From: QYOJ01 sp043810345
GTDB lineage: Bacteria > Bacteroidota > Bacteroidia > Bacteroidales > FEN-979
NCBI GenBank assembly: GCA_043810345.1
Contig: JBDROF010000043.1
Location: 1 to 64,000 of the forward strand
Length of the DNA stretch: 64,000 nucleotides
Direction of reading: 5' to 3'
Numbering within the stretch: position 1 is the stretch's first letter; each line of letters opens with the position of its first letter. The notes beneath the pieces were generated by a model. It was given only the letters and a program-made list of their open reading frames with translations, ran no database searches and had not been told where the DNA came from. The translations under genes and the position numbers were made by a program. Of the stretch, positions 62,626 through 64,000 are shown one piece after another.

Positions 62626-64000
62626 TATAGATGAATGCACTCCCCGTAAGCTTGCGCCACCGCCTCCATGATCGCCTCCGACATGGTAGGGTGGGGGTGA
62701 ACAGCTTCCATGATCTCTTTACCGGTGGTTTCCAGCTTGCGGGCTGCCACTACTTCAGCAATCAACTCGGTGACGTTGTCTCCGATCAGATGAGCTCCCA
62801 GCCATTCGCCGTATTTGGCGTCAAAGAGTACTTTTACAAAGCCTTCCCGGGCACCCGCGGCGGTTGCCTTTCCGGATGCTGTAAAAGGAAATTTCCCCAC
62901 GCGTATCTCGTATCCCGCATCCCTGGCCTGCTGCTCAGTCATCCCCACGGAGGCGATCTCCGGATTTGTGTAAGTGCAGGCGGGAATATTTCCATAATCC
63001 AGCGGCTCCACCTCTTTCCCGGCGATCTTCTCTACGCAGATAATTCCTTCGTGAGAAGCCACATGGGCCAGGGCCGGACCATGAACAATGTCGCCAATGG
63101 CATAATACCCGTCAATATTAGTTTTGTAGAAAGCATCCACCAGTACTTTTCCTTTCTCGGTCTGGATGCCAACATCTTCCAAACCAATTCCTTCGATGTT
63201 AGTGGCCACCCCTACTGCACTCAGTACGATTTCAGCTTCAACGACCTCTTCTCCCTTCCTGGTCCGTACCTTTACTTTACAAAGCTTCCCTTTGGTGTCA
63301 ACCGATTCCATCGTGGAACCTGTCATCACGGTCATCCCGGCTTTTTTAAACTCCCGCGCAAGCGTCTTCGACACCTCTTCATCTTCCAGGGGGACCACAT
63401 TCGGTAACAATTCAATCAGGGTGACGTTGGTTCCTATGGAGTTATAGAACCAGGCAAACTCTGAACCGATCGCACCCGATCCGACCACTGCCATGGATGC
63501 CGGTTGTTTCGGCAGGTTCATGGCTTCGCGGTACCCGATGATCTTTTTGCCATCCTGCTTCAGATCAGGCAACTCCAGTGACCGGGCACCCGTTGCAATA
63601 ATTATATACTTGGCGGAATACTCTTTGGTTTCATTGGAGACTGCAGACTGTGGACTGTGGACTGAAGTTACCTCCACCACTTTCCCCGGCTTCACCTTTC
63701 CCGTACCCACCAGCACATCAATCTTATTTTTCTTCATTAAAAACTGGATCCCTTTACTCATCTGGCCGGCTACTTCACGACTGCGTTTGATGATAGCGTC
63801 AAAATCAGGCTTCACCTCACCTGCTGTAATGCCATAATTTTCAGCATGTTTCAGATAGTTCAAAACCTGGGCGCTCTTCAGTAACGCTTTGGTAGGGATA
63901 CAGCCCCAATTCAGGCAAATACCGCCCAACTCAGCACGCTCCACCACGGCTACTTTAAATCCAAGCTGAGCTGCCCGGATGGCTGCCACATATCCGCCCG
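62625..64000 (-). CDS. lpdA: dihydrolipoyl dehydrogenase (5' end cut by window)
   Basis: The visible part begins GGYVAAIRAAQLG at the window edge and has about 457 residues; only the first FAD-binding residues are missing. Redox disulfide CLNWGC, NAD-binding VVGSGAIGSEFAWF, GDIVHGPALAHVASHEG, and the dimer-interface catalytic HPHPTMSEAIMEA. E3 component of 2-oxoacid dehydrogenase complexes. A heptamer array lies within the frame (63637-63664) and is read as VHSPQSAVS in a loop before YIIIATGAR. No partner E1/E2 genes are visible. Confidence 0.95.
   Translation of the reverse strand, partial: GGYVAAIRAAQLGFKVAVVERAELGGICLNWGCIPTKALLKSAQVLNYLKHAENYGITAGEVKPDFDAIIKRSREVAGQMSKGIQFLMKKNKIDVLVGTGKVKPGKVVEVTSVHSPQSAVSNETKEYSAKYIIIATGARSLELPDLKQDGKKIIGYREAMNLPKQPASMAVVGSGAIGSEFAWFYNSIGTNVTLIELLPNVVPLEDEEVSKTLAREFKKAGMTVMTGSTMESVDTKGKLCKVKVRTRKGEEVVEAEIVLSAVGVATNIEGIGLEDVGIQTEKGKVLVDAFYKTNIDGYYAIGDIVHGPALAHVASHEGIICVEKIAGKEVEPLDYGNIPACTYTNPEIASVGMTEQQARDAGYEIRVGKFPFTASGKATAAGAREGFVKVLFDAKYGEWLGAHLIGDNVTELIAEVVAARKLETTGKEIMEAVHPHPTMSEAIMEAVAQAYGECIHL
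63637..63664. repeat. heptamer array inside the lpd coding sequence
   Basis: On the minus strand two CAGTCCA, CAGTCTG and CAGTCTC: four 7-bp units in the reading frame. Same family as the CAGTCCA array at 24335. It encodes SPQSAVS-type residues in a surface loop. Confidence 0.85.

Noticed and set aside
1..64000. tRNA or rRNA genes
   Set aside because: No T-loop/anticodon arrangement or rRNA core sequence was found by eye; GGTTCGA-like words lie inside coding regions.

Overview
The window reads as a chromosomal piece of a Bacteroidota bacterium, most likely Bacteroidales-like. The evidence is taxon-typical proteins: a T9SS/gliding C-terminal sorting domain, a DUF5686-type surface protein, a FISUMP protein, a BetR-like regulator, an ECF sigma/DUF4252 unit, a LytTR system with a propeller-type sensor kinase, and Bacteroidota-type UvrA and PSD. 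Several promoter candidates match the Bacteroidota -7 element TAnnTTTG, and Shine-Dalgarno sites are rare.

Layout. (1) 1-9 kb looks more A/T-rich and is rich in broken genes. A B12-binding radical SAM protein, a START/DUF2062 pair, an SDR and an acyltransferase look intact. Between 4 and 8.4 kb lie an ABC ATPase remnant without Walker A, a clipped excisionase-like HTH, a truncated SRPBCC protein, an epoxyqueuosine-reductase-like protein with an internal deletion, a frameshifted tyrosine recombinase N-terminus, HU, and an orphan PD-(D/E)XK-like protein. (2) 9-15 kb: a TonB-domain protein, a BetR-like regulator, a FISUMP protein and a DUF5686 protein; TTTGCA-type motifs cluster in two promoter regions here. 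(3) 15-24 kb housekeeping: RlmL-like methyltransferase, pfkA, priA, FtsB-like, and a glyA-sixA-like-ppk1 operon. (4) 24-29 kb surface proteins: a T9SS protein whose signal region is disrupted by heptamer arrays, a PA14 protein, lipoproteins, a decayed T9SS gene and a MITE-like element before guaB. (5) 29-35 kb: three periplasmic foldase genes (PpiC/SurA type) and a MoxR ATPase. (6) 35-51 kb: YhcC-like radical SAM protein, two large surface proteins, a LytS/LytTR system, a peptide transporter, an ECF sigma unit and two outer-membrane proteins. (7) 51-58 kb: DUF2461 and the operon rsfS-ftsH-LUD-DUF2007-cdsA-psd, then a LOG-family gene. (8) 58-64 kb: lpd (cut by the window edge), rfbC, an MltD-like transglycosylase and uvrA, all on the minus strand.

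The most unusual feature is a set of more than 20 short tandem arrays with 7-, 8- or 9-bp units between 9.5 and 64 kb. The same unit families recur at distant loci in both orientations. Many arrays run flush to start or stop codons, supply C-termini and stop codons (RlmL-like, YhcC-like), abut the TTG start of priA, fill the whole lpd-rfbC gap, lie inside the lpd reading frame, and interrupt the signal-peptide region of a T9SS protein so that loss of one 7-bp unit would restore an open frame. No rRNA, tRNA or CRISPR array was seen.
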